From: Acidobacteriota bacterium
GTDB taxonomy: Bacteria > Acidobacteriota > Terriglobia > Bryobacterales > Bryobacteraceae
DNA: 64,000 bases
NCBI GenBank assembly: GCA_025350695.1
Contig: JANXXI010000386.1
Span: 1 to 64,000, forward strand
Reading direction: 5' to 3'
How positions within the stretch are numbered: the first letter of the stretch is position 1; every line of letters begins with the position of its first letter. Both the position numbers and the translations under genes were made by a program. Positions 17,600-26,349 of the stretch are shown here, one piece after another. The notes beneath the pieces were generated by a model, which was given only the letters and a program-made list of their open reading frames with translations, did not search any database and was not told the origin of the DNA.

Positions 17600-20286
17600 C
17601 GTAAGGGGACGCTCCCGTGGTCGTGGATCATTTGGCGTTCGTTATTATCTTCGGGGCTTACTTGGCGGCGGATTTGAGTTATGGTTTGCGAGGACTCGTC
17701 GGCCTTGAAGCGGCGGAACAGTATTTCTTCGCGGGCGGCAGCCTCAGCGTTGCCAAAGCCGCGATGGGCCAGCATTAGAGTATAGTGCGCTTGGACATCT
17801 TCGGTATCCACCTTCAGGACGGCTTGAGCCGCCTTAACGGCTTCGGCATAGTTGCGTTGGAGGAAACGAACGCGGGCCAGTTGGTTGAGCACGACTCGAT
17901 CACGGGGATATTTGTCTATGACTTTTTGCAAATTCTGGAATGCGGAATCGTAGTTGCCGTCTGTTTTGTCTACCAATGCTTGAAAGAAGTAGATGCGGCT
18001 TAGAGAAGGATCGAGTGACTGGGCCTTGGCAAGATAGGGTTTGGCTGCCTCGGTTTCGCCTTCCTGGATAAGGGCTCGGGCCACATTCAGCCATCCGTCG
18101 GCATAGCCGGGCTCAGCTTCGATCACTTTCTTGAAGGCGTATTCGGCGCCTTTCAAATCGCCTTGCAGCAACATGCCGATGCCCCAGTCGTTCCATCGTT
18201 CGCGATCCTGGAGCGTCACTTTGGGCTGCCAATCCGTGGGGGCCGTGGAACCGATTTGCAGTTCCGACTTGGCAGTAGCTAGCACTACAACGGGGGCCTG
18301 CGGGATGGAATCCTTCACGGCCCCAGAAACATTTTTGGGAATATTTGCTTTGCCGAAACTATAGGCGCGGCTATCGTGATCGAGGCCTTTACTACCTTCG
18401 CCCGCTTTACCTGCGTAGGCGTATTCGGTGTAGTAATGGGCGAACTTACGGTAGTTCAGTTTGGCTTCCAGCTTCAGCGGACCCTTCAAGCCTTTGGGCA
18501 CCTTCATGCGGAAATGGGCCACGTCGGCCGCGCCTGGAGGGATCAGCCTGGCATAGAGAACGCTTCGCAATTGCCAGGCGTTCCGCTTGTTGATGGGGTT
18601 GCCCTCGCCATCAAGTCCGAAGGCGCGATAGAAGTGGGCTCCCTGTTCGACGGGGCCGCCGGAGCTATCCAAAGCGCCACTCCAGAAAACTGGTTTGCCA
18701 TCAGCATCCTTGGCGCACAGTTCAAGCCAGACGTCGAAGGAATCGACGGTGCCACCAGGGAAGAAGTGGCCGATCTTGCGGGTTCGCACTACGACGTCAA
18801 CGCGGACGGTGTCGCCCGGTTGGATGATGGCTCCGACTTTTTCGATGGGGGCCGCCACCTTGCCGACTTCGCGTACGAACACTTGCCCGGTTTGCTCTGA
18901 CTCTTCGCCCACGGCGTTGAAGGACATCAGCTGCTGCGGGTCGGAAGCTCGGCGGCGCATTTGAACGCCACTGTTTGCGTCCACTGGGGAGACGGCGAAA
19001 ATGTCGACGGTGACGAATCCGGACTTTAGGAACTTTTCCGTTTCGGCGAGTTGGGTTTGGTCACGGTTTGCGTTCGCGACGGCGGTGTTGGCAGCGCTGA
19101 AGCGATGGGAATGAATTTTTCCATGGCGATTGCCGGGGTCTTTGGAATCGACCAGCGCCATGTGGCAGTCCGAACAGGTTGAGGATTTCGGAGGGTAATA
19201 AAAACTGCGGGCGCCTTGGCCACTGACGCCGCTGGCTTGCCAATTATCGTAGTCGTTGAAGCCTCGGATCCAGCGGTAGTTATTTACCGGAATATCTAAA
19301 TGCACCTTGTGGCAGGTGGCGCAGAATTCCGATTCCTTCATGAATGGCTTAAGGAACGTGCGGCGATGCGGTTCGGGGTTTAGGTACGTAAGAAAGCGAT
19401 CCAGTTGACGGATTACGGGTTGCCGGCTCGAGGCCAAATCGTGCAGCGGCGGATATTCAATGGTGAATGCTCCGTTGCCGATGGAGCCTTCGACGTGCGT
19501 TATGGAGTGGCAGGAGACGCAACCCAAACCATTCTGGGCTTCGGGCGTGTCGATTTGATCCTTGACCGGCTGATCGAAACGGCCATTGAAGAACAGAGCA
19601 TGGTCGTGACATCCGGCGCACCACTTGCTGCCTTTCGCGCCACTGAGTTCCTGCATCTGTTCAATGGACTTGCGGTAGAACTGATTGTTGAACGAAGCAA
19701 AGTGATGCATGGAGCTTTCCCATTGCTGGTAGATATCCTTGTGGCATTCGCCGCAAAGTTTCGAATCCATGAAGAAGTTGGAGGGGATGGTTCCGCCAAC
19801 ATTTGTTTTGGATGCAGATGGCCAGAAAGGCGACTTTGGGCCGCCGCCTTCTTCTTCCATCGAGGTGGGAACGAGGATGGAGTTTTCAATTTTCGTGGGC
19901 CCCGGGCCGATCAGGCGAACGCTGAGTGGCGCGATTGCAAGCATGGCCGCGGCGCCAGCGAACCACGGGACGAAGCTTCGGTGATGCTTCAATATCCATA
20001 CGCCAAGCAGCAAGAGGCCAGCGGCGGCGACGGCAATGTGGGCGATGAGAACCGGGCGATTGGCGTAGGTAGAGCCTTGCCAGGCGAGAAACAATCCTGT
20101 TAGCAGGGAACCGCCGAGGAGGGCGCGTGCACCTGTGGGCAGCATTCTTGCGGCGCTTAGGAAAAGCACTGCGCCAAGCCCGAGGTGTAGCAGCACGTTC
20201 GACATGTAGAAAATTGTGGGCGAAGCAAAAGCGGCGAGGTATGCCGTGCTTACCAGGAAAACGAGGAGAGCAACGGCGCGCTTCAT
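17596..20286 (-). CDS. Membrane-anchored pentaheme c-type cytochrome with TPR C-terminus
   Basis: Five CxxCH motifs (CGECH, CAGCH, CVSCH, CATCH, CSDCH); N-terminal TM block; TPR repeats near C-terminus; ATGA overlaps at both ends of the gene. Confidence 0.92.
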   Translation of the reverse strand: MKRAVALLVFLVSTAYLAAFASPTIFYMSNVLLHLGLGAVLFLSAARMLPTGARALLGGSLLTGLFLAWQGSTYANRPVLIAHIAVAAAGLLLLGVWILKHHRSFVPWFAGAAAMLAIAPLSVRLIGPGPTKIENSILVPTSMEEEGGGPKSPFWPSASKTNVGGTIPSNFFMDSKLCGECHKDIYQQWESSMHHFASFNNQFYRKSIEQMQELSGAKGSKWCAGCHDHALFFNGRFDQPVKDQIDTPEAQNGLGCVSCHSITHVEGSIGNGAFTIEYPPLHDLASSRQPVIRQLDRFLTYLNPEPHRRTFLKPFMKESEFCATCHKVHLDIPVNNYRWIRGFNDYDNWQASGVSGQGARSFYYPPKSSTCSDCHMALVDSKDPGNRHGKIHSHRFSAANTAVANANRDQTQLAETEKFLKSGFVTVDIFAVSPVDANSGVQMRRRASDPQQLMSFNAVGEESEQTGQVFVREVGKVAAPIEKVGAIIQPGDTVRVDVVVRTRKIGHFFPGGTVDSFDVWLELCAKDADGKPVFWSGALDSSGGPVEQGAHFYRAFGLDGEGNPINKRNAWQLRSVLYARLIPPGAADVAHFRMKVPKGLKGPLKLEAKLNYRKFAHYYTEYAYAGKAGEGSKGLDHDSRAYSFGKANIPKNVSGAVKDSIPQAPVVVLATAKSELQIGSTAPTDWQPKVTLQDRERWNDWGIGMLLQGDLKGAEYAFKKVIEAEPGYADGWLNVARALIQEGETEAAKPYLAKAQSLDPSLSRIYFFQALVDKTDGNYDSAFQNLQKVIDKYPRDRVVLNQLARVRFLQRNYAEAVKAAQAVLKVDTEDVQAHYTLMLAHRGFGNAEAAAREEILFRRFKADESSQTITQIRRQVSPEDNNERQMIHDHGSVPLR
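17600..17629. repeat. Dispersed repeat-like copy D at the 3' end of the cytochrome gene
   Basis: Minus strand TGATCCACGACCACGGGAGCGTCCCCTTAC resembles copies A-C; encodes C-terminal IHDHGSVPLR. Confidence 0.45.
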
Positions 20287-23264
20287 CGGGAGGTCACCAT
20301 GGGTCTTAGCGTGCGAAGCGCTGGACGGGTGTTGTAATCCTTACGCCACTTGGTGTGCGATTCGGTGCTTGGGAACTTTTCGGATTCGGGGTATGGGTAA
20401 CGGCTCATTTCATGGAAAGGGAGCGGCTCTACAGACTGTGAAAATGCTGTGTTGGCGTCGCGGTCCTTGGCCCAGCCATCGACCTTCAACAAGAAGCTTC
20501 TGTTCCAACCTTTGGGGAGTGGAGGCAGCCCGGCGGCGTCAAATTCCAGCTGTACTTCGTCCCCTGAACCCATGATCAGGAAACGGTCATCAGGCGTGTG
20601 TAGCAGGTCGCGCACGTCGCCGTAGCGCGTGTAAAGGCCCGGGGTTTGGTTCCACATGGAGACGGGGTTTGATGGGGTGTAGAGAAAGCGCTCGGGCTGC
20701 AGGCGGTCCGGGTGGATGATTGCTTTTGAAAAACCGCGGAACCTTGTGGAGGCGGTGGCGGCATGCATGGGCGTAATGCGGCCTTGAAAATCACTGGCGC
20801 GAGAGGTGAAGATTTCATCCCAGTACAGGCTGAGGTTCGTGACTATGCGGACCGTGGCCCCTTGACGGGAGACGGACTTTGGCAATTCAACGACAATGGT
20901 TTTCGGCTTGCCGGCCGGGAGGCCCATATCTTCAATTGCGATTTGCCACCTGTCGTCGGTGAAGACTTCAAGGCGAGGGAAAACCAGGCCATTTTTCAAT
21001 TCCTGCGCGGCGCCGAGGAAGGTGCTGCCATCGGCCCAATCTACCCAACCGTTTAGGACAAGCAGATCGGAGCCGGGTGCGAGTTTCAGTTCGAGGGTGT
21101 GCATTTCAGCCACGCCGGCTGGGTTGCGGTTGAAGGACTTGGGGTAAATCTGATCTCGCTTGGTGAGTGCGGCGAGGGCGTCTTTCCGTCCGTCTTCCCG
21201 TGCGCTGATGAGTGGCAGGCGCTGGGTTACGGGGTAAACTTTGAAATCAGGAAATGGTGGCGCTTTGAAGCGATCGGCAATGAAAATCTCTTGAGACGCG
21301 GGATGGTCAACGGCGGTTAGCGCCACTTCATCAAGATAGGCCACTTCGCTCAGCTCTTCGGTGATCCGAACTTGGTATTTGCCGTTTTCTGATTTCAGCG
21401 CCGCGCCGGGGATTTGGATGTATTCATCGTGATCGACGGGGAAATATTCTCCGTCGCCAGAGGAAGCGCCTAGTGGAGCTACGCCAAGAATATCGGTGAT
21501 GAACTCGAATTCGCGGCCATTCCAGGTCCAGATCATTGGACAGGAACCGGAAAGGCGCTGGGCTTCCTTCACTTTCAAAGGCGTGGCGGTAGGTACATTC
21601 ACTTCGTTCTGAATTAAGCCGTTCGGCCAAGTGATGCGGACCACCTCTGCCTTCTTGTTCGCGCCAAGGTTGAAGGATATGGCATCGCCGTTGTAAATTT
21701 GCTTTTCGTAGAAGCGTCCGGCTTTCACCTCGACCTCGCTGCCTTGCGCGAGTTTTAAGTTTTTGACGCCAGTGAGTTGAACCCGCAGCCAATTTGCGCC
21801 GGGAGTTTTGTTCGATGCCCATATCAGCTTTTTGTCGGACGTTATTGCGGCAGTGTCCTCGCCGACGGTGACCGACGCCTCGAAGCCGGCTGGCAGTTCG
21901 CCTGAAACCCAGGAGCGCTTACCGCGAAGCACGCGGTTGTAAAGCAAGTCTTTGCCCGATCGAAGATCGATTTCCCCGTCGTGATCAAAGTCGATGGCTT
22001 CCACACCCGTGCGCCCTTTTAAACCTGGTAGGGATTCTGCTTTGAACACGCCTCCTAGTTGGTCGCGATAGAGAACGCTCTCGTGGTCTGCGTAGGTTAC
22101 GGCAAGATCCCAGCCCTTTGTTTCAGCTTCGTATCGGAACGCGACAGCATCGACCGCAGACGCTTTAATGAAAGGAAAGGCCGAGGTTTTGTCAACCCAT
22201 CTGGCGGGACCTTGATTTCGCAGTAGTTTGTTGTCGTCGCCCAGCAGGATCAGGTCGAGGTCGTAGTCGTGATCGTAATCGATCCAGATGGCTTTGCGGA
22301 ATTTGCCTTTGGCGACGATTGGTCCTTTGACAAAATTCTTCGACAGGAAAACTTCGGTGGTAGTGACGACGCAAAGATCGGGCGCCCCGTCGTTGTCGTA
22401 ATCGCCGACGCCGACTGCAATTGCTTCGGCCAGCGCCGGCAGTGGCTTTGGCGGTTGTTTCGCTTGCACCAACCAGGCAGATTTACCAGTGAGTGCGATC
22501 GCGCCGTTGCCAAACCGGACCAGAGATAACACGGGGTCAGTGCCTGGTATGCGGATTTCCCTCATTTCAAATGTCGCCGGAAGCCGATCAGACTTCTGAG
22601 CCGGTTCAATTTCGTCCAGAACTTCGGCGTACCGGTTCCATTCCATGTCTTCGGGAATGGCGGCCCCTTCCTGCTCTTTCTTCAATCGCTGGAATTCAGC
22701 AAGGTGCTTTTGCGAGTCGGCGGGCTTCTCCATTTGCCGGTAGAGATTGAATAGCTGGAAGTGAGGAGCGGCCAGATTCCCGTCCAGGAGGACCGCCGCT
22801 TCAAACCGCATGGCAGCTTCGTCCATGTGGCTATCCATCTTCTCGATGACGCCGAGATTGTACTGCGTGATGGGATCGTTTTGTACAAGTTCGGCCATCC
22901 TGACCAATTGCACTTTTGCCTTATCAGGCTCGCCCTTTCGCTTGTACTGAATCCCGAGGTTGAACCAGGTATGAGGGATTGCCGCGTCCTGCTTTTGCGT
23001 CTTTTCGAGTTCGGCAATTCCCTGCTCCGTCTGCCCTGCGCGAAGCAGCGCTAAGCCATAGTTCAAGCGCTCACGGGCAGAGGTGGGTTGCAACGCGAGA
23101 GCTTTGCGAAACTCTTCGACAGCTTGAGCTTGGGTGGTGGGATTTTCGTAGAAGGCTTTGCCAAGATTGCGGTGAGTAGCCAAACGTTCAGAAACAGAAG
23201 GGCCAACTTGGCTGGCGGAAAAAAGTAAGAGGAAGGCTCCTAGGCCGGCTGCGTTACGCATCAC
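20283..23264 (-). CDS. TPR / FG-GAP / ASPIC-UnbV domain secreted protein
   Basis: N-terminal signal and TPRs ('NPTTQAQAVEEFRKALALQPTSARERLNYGLALLRAGQTEQGIAELEK'), VCBS-like 'VGDYDNDGAPDLCVV', 'NWLRVQLTGVKNLKLAQGSEVEVKAG...VRITWPNG'. Confidence 0.92.
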   Translation of the reverse strand: MMRNAAGLGAFLLLFSASQVGPSVSERLATHRNLGKAFYENPTTQAQAVEEFRKALALQPTSARERLNYGLALLRAGQTEQGIAELEKTQKQDAAIPHTWFNLGIQYKRKGEPDKAKVQLVRMAELVQNDPITQYNLGVIEKMDSHMDEAAMRFEAAVLLDGNLAAPHFQLFNLYRQMEKPADSQKHLAEFQRLKKEQEGAAIPEDMEWNRYAEVLDEIEPAQKSDRLPATFEMREIRIPGTDPVLSLVRFGNGAIALTGKSAWLVQAKQPPKPLPALAEAIAVGVGDYDNDGAPDLCVVTTTEVFLSKNFVKGPIVAKGKFRKAIWIDYDHDYDLDLILLGDDNKLLRNQGPARWVDKTSAFPFIKASAVDAVAFRYEAETKGWDLAVTYADHESVLYRDQLGGVFKAESLPGLKGRTGVEAIDFDHDGEIDLRSGKDLLYNRVLRGKRSWVSGELPAGFEASVTVGEDTAAITSDKKLIWASNKTPGANWLRVQLTGVKNLKLAQGSEVEVKAGRFYEKQIYNGDAISFNLGANKKAEVVRITWPNGLIQNEVNVPTATPLKVKEAQRLSGSCPMIWTWNGREFEFITDILGVAPLGASSGDGEYFPVDHDEYIQIPGAALKSENGKYQVRITEELSEVAYLDEVALTAVDHPASQEIFIADRFKAPPFPDFKVYPVTQRLPLISAREDGRKDALAALTKRDQIYPKSFNRNPAGVAEMHTLELKLAPGSDLLVLNGWVDWADGSTFLGAAQELKNGLVFPRLEVFTDDRWQIAIEDMGLPAGKPKTIVVELPKSVSRQGATVRIVTNLSLYWDEIFTSRASDFQGRITPMHAATASTRFRGFSKAIIHPDRLQPERFLYTPSNPVSMWNQTPGLYTRYGDVRDLLHTPDDRFLIMGSGDEVQLEFDAAGLPPLPKGWNRSFLLKVDGWAKDRDANTAFSQSVEPLPFHEMSRYPYPESEKFPSTESHTKWRKDYNTRPALRTLRPMVTSR

Positions 23265-23315
23265 TGATTAAATGATTGTACCCGCAGCCGGATCTAAGAA
23301 GATAGCAACAACTAT

Positions 23316-25400
23316 TTAACGAACTGGCATGGACGTTGTATTGGAAGTGGCGGTACCCACTTTCACCACAACATTTGCCTTACCCGCCGGGACCCCGGTA
23401 GGCATTGTGGCCAGAACCATATAGTAACCAGGCTGACCGGCAAGCGTTGTCGCGCGGCTCACGACCGCATTGACGCCGCCGATTGTCGCAGTCACAGTTC
23501 CCGAAACAACAGCCGGGGCTTGCGAGACTTGACCAGTTGCCAGCGCCGGAGTAGTTTGACCCAGCCCGGTGCAGATGATTGCGAGAACATCCCCGGCCCG
23601 AGCCTGATTGTCAGCACGGATTAAGCTAAAGTCGCTGGTCTTGATTGCTATGGTGCTGTCAGAATCGAAGAAAACCCCGGGGGCCACCGCGGCTACATCG
23701 ACATTCATTGAGTTTGACATGCCGTTGGCCGTCTTCACGACTACCGATTGAGAACCAACCGCGGTTTCAAAAGGCACCTGAGCGACGATGAAGGATGGTG
23801 TGCTCTTGGCCGGATCCGTATCCGCCCACATAAGTGGAGCGGCAACGCCTCCGATGGTGACACTGGTTCCATCGAGAGATTTGGGCAACGACGTATCGTC
23901 CAAACCTTCAACAAGCGATCCAACTTTCACCAGGTCGTTTCCAAAGATTGTCACCAAGCCACCTTGCGCCACGGTCTTCAATGTGACATCACTGACGCCA
24001 TTGATGACAGCGCGAATGACGGGAGCCCTTGCGTTGTCCACCGCTAATTGCGAACGAAGCACGCCGCCGGGATTGACAACGGTATGCATGTTGACGTAGT
24101 GGTTTTCAGGATTGGTCACCACGCTGTTGAGGGAGGTCAGCGCCTGCCCGGTAAACACGTTTAAGGTTCGGGACACATTGCCAAAGCCGGTATCGGTTTT
24201 AACAGATGTTGCCGCGCTGATTCCAGTGTTGATGGTCACCGGCCCGGCAACGGTGGAGTTACCGTCGTGAATGTGCAGGCCAGTGACTTCGGCAGCCGCC
24301 GGAAAACGATGGTTGAAATCGAAATTGACGCGGGCTGCGGTAATTGCGCCAGTGCGGTCACGAAGGGCGCGGATGTCAATCAAGCCAACGCCCGTAGCGG
24401 CGATGCCGGTAACAGCAGGTACTTCGTTAGCAGGCGAAGCAACGAAGGGAAACTTTATGCTTTCCGTGCGGCTCAATTGTGAACGAATCACGCCGCCGCC
24501 GAATACGGTGGTATGCATGTTGACGTAAAAATCACCAGGCGAATCGAAGATTCCGTTTAAGGCTCCCAGAGTGGCTGCGGGGCTGTTCGCCGGAACTTCC
24601 ACGCCAATGGTGACATTTCCCGCGCCGGATGGCGCTGTGGTTATGGAAGCCGCGCCTGCGCCGAGACCTGTGTTGATGGTGACAGGGCCTGCGATCGTTG
24701 GTCCGCCAGTGTGAATATGAAGGCCGGTGATTGTAGCTTGGGCACCCATGTTGTAATCGATTTCAAAGCCGACCCAGCCGACGGAGAAGCCAGTGGGGTC
24801 GTATGCGCGAAGGGCAACGATGGAGCCTATGCCGGAAGCGGTCGAGTCAATCACGGGCACTTCCTTTTTAGGGCTCATTACTCCCATCAGGTAGGTCACT
24901 TCAGCGCGGCGCAATTGTCCACGAATCACTCCGCCCGGGTTATCCGTGGTGTGAATATTTACGTAAGCTACCGATGGATTGTCGAGGATGCGTTTGATTA
25001 GTGCGAGGGCGGTCGTGTCAGTCGGCAAGACTTGTGCTTGGCGGCTGATGACGCCTCGGCCATTTTCGGCGCTGGCAACCGAAGCGGCGCCAGCTCCGAT
25101 ACCCGTATTGATGACAACGGGACCGGCCACGGTAGCGCCGCCATCGTGAATGTGCAGTCCGGTGAAAGTTACGGCTGCCGGCATATTGTAATGAATCGTG
25201 AAATCGACCGAACCGGATGTGATAACGCCGGAAGCATCTCGAAGTAAGTGGAACCAAAGTACGCCTGTGCCGCTGGCCTGGATGTTCACAGCGGGAACTT
25301 CGCTGGCTGGCGACATTGGGGCGATGAACGCGATAGTCTCCGCTTTCTGTGCGAAAACGGTGGCAGTGAGTAAACAAAATAGACTTAGAATTTTTTTCAT
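23316..25400 (-). CDS. Secreted protein with three CHRD domains and C-terminal TIGR03437 domain
   Basis: Three repeats of 'TGLHIHDG/TGG...AGPVTINTG...YVNMHT...GGVIRSQL'; C-terminal IPT/TIGR03437-like segment. Confidence 0.93.
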   Translation of the reverse strand: MKKILSLFCLLTATVFAQKAETIAFIAPMSPASEVPAVNIQASGTGVLWFHLLRDASGVITSGSVDFTIHYNMPAAVTFTGLHIHDGGATVAGPVVINTGIGAGAASVASAENGRGVISRQAQVLPTDTTALALIKRILDNPSVAYVNIHTTDNPGGVIRGQLRRAEVTYLMGVMSPKKEVPVIDSTASGIGSIVALRAYDPTGFSVGWVGFEIDYNMGAQATITGLHIHTGGPTIAGPVTINTGLGAGAASITTAPSGAGNVTIGVEVPANSPAATLGALNGIFDSPGDFYVNMHTTVFGGGVIRSQLSRTESIKFPFVASPANEVPAVTGIAATGVGLIDIRALRDRTGAITAARVNFDFNHRFPAAAEVTGLHIHDGNSTVAGPVTINTGISAATSVKTDTGFGNVSRTLNVFTGQALTSLNSVVTNPENHYVNMHTVVNPGGVLRSQLAVDNARAPVIRAVINGVSDVTLKTVAQGGLVTIFGNDLVKVGSLVEGLDDTSLPKSLDGTSVTIGGVAAPLMWADTDPAKSTPSFIVAQVPFETAVGSQSVVVKTANGMSNSMNVDVAAVAPGVFFDSDSTIAIKTSDFSLIRADNQARAGDVLAIICTGLGQTTPALATGQVSQAPAVVSGTVTATIGGVNAVVSRATTLAGQPGYYMVLATMPTGVPAGKANVVVKVGTATSNTTSMPVR

Positions 25401-25508
25401 GTTTGGGGCTCTCCCGTGTTCACTTTACACCAGATTTGAGTGCCAATCCCAACCTGCCTCTAATGAATTAACAAATAGACTCGCGCGATGGCTATAATGT
25501 AAGCAGTT

Positions 25509-25937
25509 ATGTTCTTTCGCCGGGAAACCCCACGCATCCTTTCTTTTGATGACAAAATTGGCGCATTGCGCAATCTCGGATTTGAGACCGCAAAGGCCCC
25601 GAACGGAGCCAGAATCAGCCGCAAAGGCTTTGGCGCTTTTGTGAAAGAAGGTCCTGCGGGCGCGCCTGAACCTGGCGAACCTGGCCTATTGATGGGTGAG
25701 CACATTGCCGGGCTGGTGGACGGCGGATATCAGAAGTTTTTCCTCACCCACGACAATCACAAGGTGCCGGCTTTGGCTGAGCATCTTAAGGCGATTCACA
25801 CCTTCCAGGAAGATTTGTATGAAGGGTTAGGACTGCCTAGTCTTTACAACTTGTCGCTTGGCTCCGTCTGTAAGGATCACTTATATGACCGGGTGAAGGA
25901 TCGCGACAAGGGCGTTCCGACTCGCGCCTGGGAATAG
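25509..25937 (+). CDS. Conserved hypothetical protein
   Basis: 142-aa ORF, good coding character; preceded by TATAAT at 25493-25498. Confidence 0.7.
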   Translation: MFFRRETPRILSFDDKIGALRNLGFETAKAPNGARISRKGFGAFVKEGPAGAPEPGEPGLLMGEHIAGLVDGGYQKFFLTHDNHKVPALAEHLKAIHTFQEDLYEGLGLPSLYNLSLGSVCKDHLYDRVKDRDKGVPTRAWE

Positions 25938-25959
25938 CCCTTTTTTTTGGATTTGGGGA

Positions 25960-25995
25960 AATTCCGAATTACCGACTCCCTCACGGTCGCGGATC
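25960..25995. repeat. Dispersed repeat copy B (AATTCCGAATTACCGACTCCCTCACGGTCGCGGATC)
   Basis: Matches copy A; encodes the last residues and UGA stop of the ArsC-like gene. Confidence 0.75.
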
Positions 25996-26343
25996 GCATT
26001 TAGAAAACAATTCCGAAAACGTTTGTTCGTCGAAACCAACTATTAGCGTCTTGCCCTTGATGACGGTTGGAGCCCGCAGATTTCCTGAGGGGCCAATCAT
26101 CAGCGCCAGCAATTCTTCCTTTGCAGGCTTATCCTTTTTCAAATCCAAGCGAACTACTTTTTTGCCTTTGGTGGCATAAAGAATATCGGCATTCGCGGCA
26201 AGAGCCAACGCCTCTTCCGGACCCTTTTTCTGTTTCTTGGCGTCGGCTACCTGTGCGGTTTCAATCTTGTTTTTCGCAAGAAACTCTTGCGTTCGAGCGC
26301 AGGTCATTCAACCGTTGCGATGGTAGATCCAATCAAGCTTCAT
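25981..26343 (-). CDS. ArsC/Spx-like thioredoxin-fold protein, candidate selenoprotein (Sec encoded by UGA 26308-26310)
   Basis: ORF track gives 25981..26307 from an internal Met. In the same frame upstream: ATG(26343) AAG CTT GAT TGG ATC TAC CAT CGC AAC GGT TGA ATG ACC TGC = MKLDWIYHRNG-U-MTC, a UxxC where CxxC is expected at the first helix; followed by a SECIS-like hairpin. Start is 6 nt after the stop of the upstream gene. Confidence 0.8.
26275..26291 (-). promoter_or_regulatory. Putative bacterial SECIS hairpin
   Basis: Minus-strand RNA CGCAAG-AGUUU-CUUGCG: 6-bp perfect stem, 5-nt loop with G at position 2; loop begins 23 nt after the UGA (22 nt between). Confidence 0.7.
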
Positions 26344-26349
26344 TAGGCG

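Noticed and set aside
25493-25498. TATAAT box just upstream of the 25509 gene as a strong sigma70/leaderless promoter
   Set aside because: -35 match (TTAACA) has a 19-nt spacer and the box is only 10 nt from the start codon; too weak without TSS data.
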